A stretch of DNA of 64,000 nucleotides from Ancylostoma caninum (Eukaryota > Nematoda > Chromadorea > Rhabditida > Ancylostomatidae): positions 496,001 through 560,000 of the forward strand of contig JBAJFG010000454.1 of the NCBI GenBank assembly GCA_037903475.1. Reading direction: 5' to 3'. This document shows positions 26,139-37,859 of this stretch, piece by piece; the stretch's first letter is position 1, and each line of letters starts with the position of its first letter. The notes beneath the pieces are model-generated. The model did not search any database. It saw only the letters and a list, made by a program, of their open reading frames with translations, and was not told where the DNA came from. A program made the position numbers and the translations under genes.

Positions 26139-29100
26139 CTACGCCTGATCATCTACAGCCTGATGCAATTTACCCATTTTTCTTTTTATTTCAAAGAGCT
26201 GACCTTTGAAAAGGGTCGCAATCTTTGTAAGTGAGCGGGACGGGTGCAGCCGCAGTATTTTCTTCTGTTTCTTCCTATTTTTGCTGTGATCCTTGCTTTG
26301 CCTGCTTCCTGTCTTCCTCATTTCCTGGCTTTGTTCGACTGGTCTTCTCGCAGGTGGTACTACGTCGTTCGTCACGCTTGGTTGCTGCGTTGTTTGTTCT
26401 TTTTCTTTCGTAAAAGCGAAAAATTCCTCTAGTCTTCTTATATCTGCTGGTTTGTTGTTGTCTTTAATTTCCTAGAATCTGACTCTTATCCTGTCTCTCT
26501 TTTCCTCATCGGCTTAGCAATGCTTGGAAAAATGACGGAACAACTCACATACAGATCGAAATCCTGGTAGACAGCAGTCATAGTGGAGTCTTCTCCAAAT
26601 TTTTCTGGATTTTCAACCAGTTTTTGTTCCTTAGGTTGATTTAAAAAGCAGTACTTGGCCGCTTCCTGAAACTTGACCTGTACGTTTGTACTCAGAATCC
26701 CTAGCACTAAGCTGTCGGCCCAGCTTTGCTCCAAAACAACTTGCAGCCAACCTCTCGGCTAGCATATCGTTGCCAAGTTTGACGTCATTATGCCATTCAA
26801 AAACAGGGTGTCGCAACTTTGCTTCCCAACAACTTCCTCACAACGCGCATCTAACAAGTTGTTGACTGCTTCCTCACAAGAACAACTTGCCAGCGAGGTC
26901 CTTGCTTGCAAAGGTTGTTGGCAAGCTGTCGAAAACTTTCAGGCCGAATAACTTGTCGATATGTGAGAGGCAGAGCAATTTGCAGGCTATTTTTCTCACC
27001 CGCGTAATATACGACGCTACCATTGAAGACATTGAGGCAGTGGTTACCTTGGCACAAGTTTCCCACAAGAACGACTTGCCAGCGAGCTTTCTTGTTGCAA
27101 AGTCGTCGGCAAGTTGTTGACAACCTTCCAGCCGAGTAACCTGCTGACAAATGAGAGCCAAAGCAAGTTGCAGGCTAGTTTTCTCTCCCATGATATACGA
27201 TGCTAACATTGAGGACATTGGTGAGGTGGTTAACGTGGCACTATTCAGAAAAAAGTGTGTGTTGTCAACTCAATGGCGCAAACAAGTTTCCGACAAGCCT
27301 TACTGACCGGCAAATTGCCCGAAAAAAAGCCAAAAGCAAACTGTCGTCAATGCTGAAAAGTTCACAGAAAAAAAAGTTGAAGAAAAGTTGTCAGCAAACT
27401 TCGGAAATGACAACTTGCCGACAACAAAGGTGGCAGCAAGCCATCGACAACCTTTGGGGCGAGCAAGTTTTAAATGCGATAAGAAACTTGCCAAATGTTC
27501 GCCAGCAAGTTGTTTTAGGGGATCTGAATGATACCACTTTCTTATAGAAGCTACCAATTTTGATAGTGTTCCACTGTTTGTTATCTCTGAGCACTTTCTT
27601 ACGACTAGCAGCAACAGAGAAATTAAGCCTCACCTTCGGATCGATCGTTGATATATCTTTAGCGGTCTCCAGCGATGTTGACTGAAATAGAATGAGAAAC
27701 AAATGACATGAAGTTGTCAGATCTTGTTCTAAAATTTGTGTGGAACTAACGATTGATGTTTCCTCTGATTCGGTTCCCACAGGTTTCTGTAAAACTTAGG
27801 CAGATCCTCATGAAACTTTTACTTTATGGCGATATTTAACGGATTACGACGTTTGCAGCGAAGCAATCGCTCCTGTTCAAAGGAAGCGCGCAGCACCGTA
27901 TTCATGACCTGCCGAAGGCGGCTGTGGTCTTCGTTTGACCACATCCGCCTTATCGGCTATCGATAGACTGGGCCTCTGGGCGGCTCAGTTTTTCTGCGAC
28001 CGTGCACTGCCTGGTGCTTCCCTTTTTCCCCTCTCCAGTCGTTTTCCTCTTTAGCCATTCTTTTTAGTACATTTGTTTATGCTATCTCTTGCAAATGATG
28101 GCCGTGTGAATGACAGTGTTTCTATCACATGCTAGTTCATGTAACTCTTAACTGGGGCACTACATTTGAGTAATCACATTCAACTTTAATGCTTATTGAG
28201 TTGTTTGAAATCCTGGCAGTTTCATCCCTCCAACATTTCGCATATTCACAAGACACGAGATGCTGGTGTTAGGATTAATAAATATCTTTTGGCTCCGTGT
28301 TTGTCCAATCTAGTTAATAGTTTTTCCAAGTGTAGTTGTGCAATTTCATATCTAGTAGTTTAGTTTTACTCTTATTCCGTGCTTGCGGTACGTGTGGCAT
28401 TGGGTGGCCCATTGGGCTCGCTGACCCCCGATTCGCGACAACGTTCTTGCAAAACTTACCGGTTTACAAATTTATTTTTTTTTGGAAAATTCAAAATAAA
28501 AATTATGCACATCCCTGCTATGCATATTAGAAGATAATTATTTCAAGGAGATACTGTGCACTGAATACCCACCAGACTGGTTGTTTGATTGGCTGTACCT
28601 CCGACGTTTCCTATACTTTCCTTGGATGGATTTCCTTGCTGAGTTGTTGATTGGTCGGTCCTTGCTGCGCTCGTTGGAAGCGGTGGAGCAGAAGTTTCCT
28701 TGGCCGCTGTTCGAGATACTTTAGTAGCAGTGCTTGTGACACTCTTTAGAGGACCAGGTGTAGCAGTTTCGAGATTCAACCAAAGGTCAAATTTTGCATC
28801 ATCTTGATCTGTTCCATTCGCAATAGGCGTAGGTCGTTGAGGATCTTGTTGAGCAGGTGGAGGCGCTATGCAGGTCTTCGTATCATCTTTCTTTACAGTT
28901 CTGTTCTTTATGGGAGTTCGTTTCCCTTGCGCTGTCAATGTAGAGATCCTAGACACGTTAGGATTTTGCACTTTTAATTTAGCTGTTTTGACGCTATCAT
29001 CTTTTGCTTTATTTCCTTGTTTCTTATCGTTTTTAATCTGGAATCAGAGCTGATGGAAAGTTGGTGAGATATTATTGGAATGCTTAAGATCTTACGGTTT

Positions 29101-31621
29101 TTGTTTTGATGTTTTCTATGACTTCTGACATATTGATCCTTTTTTATAGTCTTCAAATTCAAACCTCACCTGAAACGAGGTTCGTTTGATTATGATACTA
29201 CGTAGATTCTACTAGGTCTACTAGGTCGTCAAGTATGAAATATTCGATTTTGAATGACAAGGTTTTGAGTACTGCTTCTGAAACGAGATACGGTGCAAGC
29301 AATTCAAGTGCCCTTGTGCTATGGGTATACTTGTCATCTTAACGGTAACTTGGTTGCGTCAACATCGTGCAAGCGTGGAAGGTAGGGGATAAAGTTGCGA
29401 AGACTGTCTTGGACATCGTATCATGAGTTGAACATTTAGTTCTAACAAGCAATAAGTTAATTCCCTCTAGAAGTTGCGGTGAAGTCGAGCGAGGTTTAGC
29501 CAAAACGAAGTGTGACTGGATTCCCACCCCTGCAATTCCGGTCTATAGGCGGTGTCCCTCCTCCTAATCTGTCGCCCCATGCGCGACTCTGCCCCATGGA
29601 CGGTCCTGTCACGCAAGGTAGTTCCCACGCCGTTGTGGCGTGCATTTTCGAAATCAGTCGCTCCCTTGCGGTCACGCCGGACGGTCGGTTCTGCCGGTGC
29701 TCTCGCGTCGCTGTTGTTGTGTCTAATCGTGTTCGTTGGTCCTCTTCACATCACCCGGAGTTACAGATGCTCCTTCGGGGAACAATCACTATGAGCCACT
29801 ATGCATACCATCTACCATCGGGAATATCTAAGTTGACTCCTATTACCATCTTGCTGTACGGTTATAGATTGTGTCATGTCTTGTTGTTGTGTGATTTCAA
29901 TGTAACATAAACACAATTGAGTGCGTTGGTGCTGTCATTTACACATGTATTGCAACAACCAACAAGTATACCATGGAGCGGGGTCAGGGTTGGGGGCTCG
30001 GCGTAGGGACTTTGAAGGGAGCTGAACATGGGATACGGCCGGCTACGTCTGTGCGGGGTAGGCCGCGGTCAGGTTTCAGGAAGCGCGTCCTCCATCGGCG
30101 CTGTCAGTCGCGCTCGGAGTTCATCCCGAGGCACTGAACTACCGAGGACTCTGGAACACAACAGACTCGTTTGTTTTATTTCCAAATGAAAAGAAACTGC
30201 AGGAACTGTGGATCATAGCTTTGTGTGATTGATGAAAACTACCGAAAATCAATGTTTTCGATCCTCATTCTTGGGGAGCTTGCGGACTTGGCTTGGAGGC
30301 GATGGTAGAGTGGGAGGACAAAACTTTTAAAAAATGCAACCCAGGTAGCGCACCTTATAGGATAATCGTACTACTGGTGAGAGTTCCTCATCAGTCACTC
30401 CTTAGCAGTGTCAAGTTGTCGACATCTGGCAGGTGCCCCCGCAAAGGACCGATCGAGCGCTAAACCACATGCAACGTAGCAATCTGATTGTGTGCGCATC
30501 CCCACATCTCGGTGATATAACGATTCTCGATCTTCTTCGTTCTCCCTGCTTCCTGTGCTAACCTGTTTAATTAGGTGCTGGGGCGTGTGTTGCCGTGTCT
30601 ACACCGCTGTAACTCCCTGTATGTCCTCATAATGCATCAAAATACCGAGAACAAAGACTCACTTCTTAGATTTCAATGCTGTATTCTGCTTGCATTAAGT
30701 ATCACTCCACACGTTTTCTTAATTAAGCTGTTTAGGTGTTCCAAAACATCTGCATGTACAGTACTTAAAGGCAGTGTATCAGCTGCTAGGAAGCTCGAGA
30801 TAGAGGAGCAGGGAAGTTAAGATTGCACATTAAAATGCATTTCTCAACAGTAGTGTTATCCATTGAACAAGTATTTCCGTGCTAGGACACTATGTCGCAC
30901 CCTCAGAAAGCTTTTGCTGAAGAATGAATTCCTTGGTCCACGGGCCGAGAATTTCGAATTTCTCGGCCAAGTGAACCCGAACCTTATGGGGTTTTCGATG
31001 TTCCCCTTAAACTTGAAATATATCTTTGTGGTCAGCGGCTCCCGCATGTTCGACTGACGTACGTAGGAATTTCGAAAGCAATCGCTGAGGTGAGACATTG
31101 CCTTTAAAACTTATACGATTGATGAAATTTAAATTGAAATTGATGAAATAGTAAATTGAAGAAATAGTAGTCTTTAAGAGTTAAAACGGCGATGTCGACT
31201 CATTCTACCAGCCTCATATTATCTAGAAAACTTCTCTCCAAGGTGAAGAAAGACGACACCTTAGGGGTAACGTGGAAGATTCAAATATACAACTAGTGTC
31301 GATGGTAAAAAGAAATGAAATGAGAAGTGCTGCTAACGTCTTTGCTGACTGATAACGGGTGACTGTGATATCTTTGGCCCTTATTTCGGCTTCTGTTGCC
31401 AGAGTGGGGTGTATCTTCGCTAGGGGAAACGTGCGGTGACTGTCTCTCTACCTCGTCATCCAGCGCCAACACTTTCCTTACATCGAGATCTTCATTCTGC
31501 ACAACCATGCATGGTGGAAACTGCATGCGAAAATTAGGAGTTGCCCGTGAGGGATTCGAGAAGGGCTTGAATGCATTAATATCGGCGGATATCGGTGTTA
31601 GGTGAGCCTTGACCACTTTCT
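26139..31621 (-). CDS. Unknown protein, six in-phase exons (5' end not found)
   Basis: Exons from 5' to 3' are 31621-31338, 29037-28573, 27786-27751, 27681-27634, 26677-26549 and 26471-26139, ending in TAG. All five introns between them are phase 0 with GT-AG ends, and together they give about 431 residues. The first exon needs one base from an upstream exon. It carries QFPPCMVVQNEDLDVRK. The second is Ser/Thr/Pro/Gln-rich (KRTPIKNRTVKKDDTK, LPTSAARTDQSTTQQ). Then come SLETAKDISTIDPK and EAAKYCFLNQPKEQK. The last exon is strongly basic (SRQSKDHSKNRKKQKK). I recognise no domain. The composition suggests a disordered nuclear or RNP protein, but that is inference. A frame at 31771-31685 beginning MTNWRPKAELFNT after a TCAG acceptor could be an upstream exon; I cannot phase it in. 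Confidence 0.65.
26691..27529 (+). mobile_element. Palindrome-array element copy 4, with inner 190-bp duplication
   Basis: The ends CTCAGAATCCCTAG and CTAAAACAACTTG-like (right edge GTTTTAGGGGATCTGAATG) form an imperfect inverted pair like copy 1. The left module is well kept (CTGTCGGCCCAGCTTTGC, GACGTCATTATGCCATTC). The interior holds two direct copies of a ~190-base unit starting at about 26877 and 27068. Each unit runs from AAGAAC(A/G)ACTTGCCAGCGAG through ATATACGA(C/T)GCTA. It is inserted in the last-but-one intron region of the unknown minus-strand gene, only about 14 bases from an exon. Confidence 0.8.
29038..31337. other. 2.3-kb intron of the unknown minus-strand gene
   Basis: No gene is recognised inside. 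GC-rich patches lie at 29520-29760 and 29975-30130. An imperfect hairpin (GGCCGAGAA / TTCTCGGCC) is at 30942-30968. A lone AAGTTGTCGACA core at 30413 is a possible orphan unit of the palindrome-array family. Confidence 0.5.
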
Positions 31622-33092
31622 CTGCAACGTTAATCCAACCAAATATTGTTCTATTGATAACTGTATGGTTTTCGACTGCTTCTCAGGCGTCTTCGTCAAT
31701 GCCCAGGTTTCATTTCCATAACAGAGGCAGGGATAACGTTGGTATTGAACAGCTCGGCTTTTGGTCTCCAGTTAGTCATCTGAGACACAGCAGGTTCAAT
31801 GGTGTTGTGGGCGGCCAAAGCAGCTCTTTTGATTCTAATAATCTCTGGTCTAAGGTTGTTCTCCATATTAATCGTCCTATTGATCCGTGTTTCCCAGTAC
31901 TGCTTGGAAAGTTTTAAAAAAAGTGTGGGAAAAGTACTACAAGGGAGTGTAGTTGTGGAACAAAAAGATCGGCATTCAGATGCACAGTTTCATTCGTCAA
32001 CATGTAATAGTGTAAAAACACATCATGTTATTCCTGCCCATAAAAGTTGATAGAGACTTCTTTCTACCCTGTTCTGATTGCTGTGTTGCCACTTCGCTTT
32101 TTATACGATTTTATTCATAGCCTAAGATATCGAAACTGTGAAAGCTTGTACAATCATCAAATCTTAGTGACACGTACAACATGATATATACAAACAACTC
32201 GAATCCGCATTGCTTAATGGCAGACAACGAGTAACACCGAGGCAAATTGCTCCAACCTGTATCAGCAACGACTAGGAAGCGAGAATCATAAGAAATTCCA
32301 TCTATTCTTCATTTTAACGACTACTGAATCTGTACTCTGAACCGAATTTTTGTTTGAAGTGTGTGTGTGTGTTTCGTATGAGAGAGAGGATCGAGATGCA
32401 GAATGTAATGAGATCAGCCGTTGCGGTTTATATAGCCCCAGCACGAGTAGGCTCGATTTACCCGATTGAGATCAGATGGTGAGAAGTCGGTGCTTTTTCC
32501 CATGAGAGGTGTATAACGAGCATCCTGAAAAGTTGCAATAATTACGCGTTGGTGGACTTATTCAGCACAACATGTCGAACAAATAGTACTGTTGCTTGGT
32601 ATTACAATCCTTAAGGTATACCGGTTTCCGCACAGAAACTCAACCCTCAAAAATCAAATGGGATGTTACAATGTCTCCAGTAATTTTCATGAAATCGCCG
32701 AAGCGATAACGTCTCCAGTAATAAAACTAGCTTTTTTCAAAGGAATCCCTGAAACTGAGGACTAAGAACTGCAAAACCATTGGTCTGTGCAACTGCAAAT
32801 TGCTTTTTCTGACTCATTCCACAAACAAAATGTAGCGCAATTTCTGAGAGAAATGTCTGGTCGCTGTATTTGTCTACGGCGAGAGAGTTTTTCATCAGCT
32901 CATCGAGTTAGTAGGGCCATTGTTCAATTCCAAGGACCTTGCATTTCGTAGAAGGTGGCCTCTGTACGATGTTCATAAAGAGGGGTGAATTTCACACGTC
33001 ATGCTTTAGATTCAGTTGATTCTCAAAAATTTACGGAAGCACAAGAGCTTCTTCAGCTCCAAAAGTTTCTGCTCATAGTACCTAATGGTGAG
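31622..33092. other. No gene recognised
   Basis: There is a short (GT)n run at 32360-32371 and AT-rich sequence. One possible upstream exon of the neighbouring minus-strand gene lies at 31685-31771. Nothing else could be supported. Confidence 0.5.
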
Positions 33093-33498
33093 CTATTTAT
33101 TTGAGTGTGGAGAATCTTTTGGAGGTTCATCGGGTAATACTGGAAGTAATAATGCTATAGTATTACAATATTTCCTTTCTATCTCCAATATTTCCCTATA
33201 GTTAAAGTGAACTGCGATTGGAGAAACAAATTGAAAATGCGATTGTTGAGTGCTGGCCAAGTGATTACACGCCACTCAGAAGGAGAGCTTTATGAGTGCG
33301 AGAGATCTCAACTGAAGCATCTGGCGGAGGAAGACCAGATGATCTCCACATAAGGGTAACTTTCCAACCAGTGGAGGACGCAGAACTGGAGCTCTTTTCG
33401 TTCCCTACTCGCTTCCCGTTCTTTATCGACCGAGCCCCAACGTCATCTGAATCCACTTCTTCGATTTGAATGACTTGATTTCGTTCCGTTTGTGACAT
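33093..33498 (-). CDS. Small protein of unknown function, two exons
   Basis: An ATG at 33498 in a good A-rich context (AAAATAATG) opens MSQTERNQVIQIEEVDSD, followed by a Lys/Ser-rich stretch ending ASSTGWKVTLMW. A second exon with a strong TTACTTCCAG acceptor (33139-33093) encodes LPDEPPKDSPHSNK and a stop. The join is not certain. A donor at ATCTG|GTCTTC near 33341 keeps the frame and gives about 70 residues. Another small exon in between is possible. The product would be hydrophilic, without signal peptide or membrane segment. I do not recognise the family. Confidence 0.45.
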
Positions 33499-33680
33499 TA
33501 TTTTCTTCTTGTAAAATGAATTCTTATTTTATCCCTGTGCCTTCGTTGCTGTGTGCGTTGTATTTCGGCGATATACCTTGATTGCTGAACCTCGGTCCAT
33601 TTTATTCGCTGTCTAGAAACTTATTCGACATTAGCCGATTCTCACGAACGAATGTGATTCTTTGGTCCTACAGATAAAAA

Positions 33681-36600
33681 TTACCAATCACCCTGTATTA
33701 GGTTTTGGTTTTGGAACGAACTGTTAAAATTTTCACTACATAACTCATGATTCCACTTTTTTCTTGCACCATAGCAGGCTTCGTCTGAGCCTTCTCGAAG
33801 ATCATATTTGAATGCGTGATAATCTTTTAGCGCACTGAATATGACGTCTGGGCTGTGAGAAAACGAGAAATAAGAATGTCCTGAAAGTTCCAGTAAATAT
33901 TCACACTCAGCGTTGTTGATATCTGCGGAATTGTGAATTTACGCCGATGCAAACGAAATATTTACACTGGTTACTCACACTCAAACACACACATATGACT
34001 CATAGAGATGTGAGGTGACTTCTCCACTGCCAACTTTGTAAAACCCTGCTATCTGTCCGTAGATTTGAGCGATAAATCAAATGATTTGGTTAAATTCGAA
34101 GAGAGCGACTTGATAGTCTGTCATATCTGGGACCATCTGGTGCCTGTTTACTAGGTTACTTTGTTCACTTTTTTGGAGCACCACTGGTTGAATTATTTGA
34201 ATAAATGATAATACCACCTACCTTTGCTTCTATTGTATTTCTTCCATTCTTGCTGCCCTCATTACTCTCGTAGTGCATGATGGAAAGGTAATCATAACCT
34301 TCGCCATAGTACGAAAGATCCAGCTGAGACAACTTGTCGAAATCTGAGTTAGCGCCTGCAAGATTTATGGATTTTACTTATGGATTGATGGCTAAGTGAA
34401 CGGTTTGCAGCTAACCTGGAATAATGTTTTGATACAGAATGTTCACATAGCTGTCGCGGTCCTCTCTTTGGTGTTCGTGGATGAATCCTTAAATAAAGCA
34501 GTGTTATAGAATGACTACCAAAGTAAGCACTTACTCCCAGAAACCATGCATGACAAAGTTCCAAAACATCTGATTGAGACGGGGCCATTTTCATTTGTTT
34601 AACTAGCTAAGACAACCACTTCCTGAAATAGCTTGCCGGGTCAGTCATGTTTTCTCATGATAAAGATGCTAGCTATCACAATCTGTTTGTATCAAAATTA
34701 TGTATCCTCTTCGAAGAGCAATTTTGTTGATATGAAAGTGAATATAAAGGGCTGAAATTTTTGCATATTCCACCCACTGCTCCCTGCCGAAATGGATAGT
34801 TGTGGAAACGTTCTAAGCTCCGCTGAACAGGCACAAATTGAAGCCTTACATGACGCAGGATTGTCCAATCGAGCAATTGCGGCTCACTTGGGTCGCCGTC
34901 GCGGATGTGTGAACAGGTACCTGCGAACTGCATCTGCATACCACAGGTAGCCTAATTATGGTCGCGCTAAGCTGCTAACATCCAACTCTTGCAGAAGGAT
35001 CAAGAATTCGCGTCAAATTCCATGTTGAGAATCGCTCAGATGGACAACTTGAAGGCGGCGACACTGGAGGCTTCGGACAAGGTTAACGATAACATCATGC
35101 ACAACCTAGTGAAAAGTATGCTACGGAGGATTTCTGAAACTATCCACAATGATATCGGAGCGATTGATTATTGATTGTCCGGCCATAGTGATAAATTTGT
35201 TCAACAGTCGTAAGTGGATACATAATACATAATTGGAGAGTCGCAAGTGGATACATAATACATAATTGTTCAACAGTCGCAAGTGGATACATAATTTTGA
35301 TACGAGCAAAAAAAAGTTTATGTACAAGAATTCTGGGCAAAACGGTGAAAAGTAATGGGAAACAAGAATACAGGGTTTCTGCGTTAGGAGCAGTCTGTGG
35401 AGCAGGTTCCCTTTTGTGGAAACCAATATGAGCCAAAATATTGAACAACAACTAGGGGTGGATGCATAATTTTGATATGCACTGTATTTGAGCTTAAAGC
35501 TCCAGTGCTCATAATTTTCTGCTGCGCTCGCTTTATCCCTTCCTGCAACCTTGCGCCTTGTCATGGACACTTAGCAACATCGCTCTTCCATCGCTTTCGC
35601 CTGACCTGATGCTGATTTTCTCTGTTTTTTTTTTGGAATCAGTGTAAGTTAAGGAGGCATTTTTGAAAGTTCACTTGGAGGACTACTAATTAAATAGTCG
35701 TATGTCCGGGGTGAGGGGGTGTGGGGTGGAGTAAATGGTATTCTGTAAGCACTAACCAATCACATGCATAAATTCGTGGATGATAGTGGCGTAGTCAATG
35801 CACTCGTCGGCTAGCGACACCTGTTGTCTGCCACCAACACGAGCGAAGTCTGCATAGCACCTGAATGGAATCGGCATTGCAAATGAATCCCACAGAATTG
35901 CTGCGAATTTCACGCACCCATCCAGCTTGGAGATCACAACATAATCACGGTCCAACGGGGTCTTCGGCACAAATCTTATGCAAGTCTTCGCCTGATATCC
36001 AGCGATCGCTCGTGCAATCACCGCTCTTTGGTTCTCGTCTAAATATCGTGTTGTAGTGGAAGAATATCCTGATCTCAACGGCCGAACACCTTACTGTAAG
36101 CGGCCGAAAGCACGTATGGAACACGTCCATTGGGCCATTTGTCGCTCTCTGACGCTACACCGACTCCGCCTCCACGTTTGGCTCTCTGGAATATGGGTGT
36201 ATGAACAGTTTTTGGCTAACGAGAGGAATTTGGAAGATGTGGAAGCAGTGTTTAAAAATTTGAAGTTGGTTTATAAATGATCACTGATTGGTAGAAGATT
36301 AATTCACAAACTGAAATCTAAGTAAAAATCAAGATCCTACCAAAGAATCCATGCACAAGGAAATACGTTGTCACAAGAAGATTTCGAAGCTATAAAAAAG
36401 TTGAACAGACCACAAAAAATTTCAATATAACTTTAGAATTTATCCATGAATTGCTTCTGGAATTACGACCAAATGCTAGCTTTTGTTGTTTGATTTGTAT
36501 ACAACCGTTGTCTGTCCTAAATAGCGACATTATCACGTGTCTGCGAAAATTTCTCAAGCTTGTAGCCCCCTCCCCCCCCCCTCCCCTCTCGCCTCAATAT

Positions 36601-37319
36601 CGTTTCTGAGATTTTCACATAAAACGAATCTGCAGGAGCTTCTCATCGCAATGGTATGCACGATTCCGTGAAAAACTTCCGAAAAACCCGTATTTTGGCC
36701 CTACCTTCCGTGAAGGAAGTGGGCGGAGCCAGGGGAAGTTTTCTTGCTGGCCACACGTGACGTGCAACTCCTCTTCTGTCAGGGAATGGATGATGAGGAC
36801 CTCTGACGAGGGGTGTAATCTTCCTCAGAATTTGCGCTTTCGGTGATGCATTTTTTTATCTCAACCTCCGCTCCGGCTCTGCCCACAAGCTCCTCAGAAT
36901 TTTGCGCTCGAAAACGGAGTTTTTTGGCAGTTTTTCATGGAATCACGTACACCATTGTGACCAGCAACTCCTATCTAAATCTCAAGAAAAGTTCTGAGGT
37001 GGAAACGATGCTGAGGTAGTCCTTCAGTGAACGCGCCATCACCAATATTTGTGAAAAAAACTTTAATTATCATGACTTTACAGCGATGTACATATAGACG
37101 TGCAAAGCGGTATTAGGTATGCCTCGAGCACGAATGTGAAATCTTTGAACGAACCCGAATCGGAAACCGAAGATCGTTGTACAGAGGTCTCATACGCTGG
37201 CTAGTTATTGGAAGACGAGCAGCATTAAGAAAATCTCGTTCCGTGAGGTAGTTCAGCTGAGCCCATGTTGACGAGACAACGGCGACGGCGAGCAACAATA
37301 ACCAAATCGCCGATGTCAT
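33681..37319 (-). CDS. Astacin-family (M12A) zinc metalloproteinase
   Basis: In-phase exons are 37319-37155, 36185-36095, 36038-35918, 35860-35757, 34487-34416 and 34355-34222 (229 codons). A probable C-terminal exon is 33922-33681. The signal peptide is [20 protein letters not shown]. The short prodomain ends at the furin-like site RAKR (residues 56-59). The catalytic domain then starts with [14 protein letters not shown]. The zinc site [17 protein letters not shown] (about 154-170) has all three His ligands and the catalytic Glu, and is split by an intron after Gly. The Met-turn is SIMHYES. Such enzymes are secreted endopeptidases; in nematodes they serve hatching, cuticle turnover or digestion. 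The end of the catalytic domain (about 25 residues) was not located. The last exon starts INNAEC, like the usual IN..Y.C ending, and runs to a TAA. Confidence 0.85.
34684..35488 (+). mobile_element. Internally deleted Tc1-like transposon in an astacin intron
   Basis: At 34793-34950 the plus strand encodes a helix-turn-helix like the N-terminus of Tc1-family transposases ([18 protein letters not shown], then [10 protein letters not shown]). At 35079-35174 it encodes a C-terminus of the same type ([14 protein letters not shown]) and a stop. The DDE catalytic core between them is gone. The ends TATCAAAATTATGTATCC (34694) and GGATGCATAATTTTGATA (35460) are inverted repeats, and the right end closes TGCACTGTA as expected for a TA-flanked Tc1 end. 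It lies antisense to the host gene. Confidence 0.75.
35205..35305. repeat. Three ~33-bp tandem repeats
   Basis: CAGTCG(T/C)AAGTGGATACATAA occurs three times in a row with minor changes (35206, 35237 with a GAGAGTCGC start, 35274). This is inside the decayed Tc1-like element and may have been copied out from its subterminal sequence. Confidence 0.75.
36597..37013. mobile_element. Foldback element in astacin intron 1
   Basis: The left arm CAATGGTATGCACGATTCC-GTGAAAAACTTCC is the imperfect reverse complement of the right arm ending GTTTTTCATGGAATCACGTACACCATTG. Inner words such as GTGGGCGGAGCC also recur inverted (CTCCGGCTCTGCCCAC). The arms are over 100 bases. No coding sequence is present. 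Confidence 0.65.
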
Positions 37320-37859
37320 ACGACCTGTAGGAAATTTGAGCGTATTACATGCATTCGAAGCCAAAGAAGCAGTTTGAAACCGAGAAGTAGCGAAGAGTTG
37401 ACTCATCAACTGGTTGCTATGCTTCACGCTCAATTTTTGACACACAATTAGTCCACAACTAGTGGAAAGAGGTACTGCCGAGCGAGATCAAAAGGTCAAC
37501 GTCGACTTCGCGCTGCTCTGCGATGTTATACAAACAAGCTCGTGTAGAGGAAGCAACAACCATTGGCAATGATGAAACAATGCAATACATTATAAAGTCC
37601 ACTGTTAGAAGACATACCAAACAAGTAGATCAAATGAAAAGGTTGCGAAAAAGACGAGACATATAACTCACTGTAATCAGTGTCATTCATCAAAGAATTT
37701 GTCTATAATGCGTTTAAATGTACTGATACCTAAGGGAAATGAGTATGTCTTAAAAAATTTTCTGGTGATATGATAAAATGATAGAGGAGAAGAAAAATCT
37801 TCCAGCCCAAGACAACATGATTCACATCCATCATGATTTTGTGATACATGACCAAGTCA

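Noticed and set aside
36069..36094. A 26-nt intron in the astacin gene
   Set aside because: GTAAGG...GATCAG would restore frame. A normal 56-nt intron ending at TTTAG (36039-36094) also restores frame and gives the expected spacing [12 protein letters not shown].
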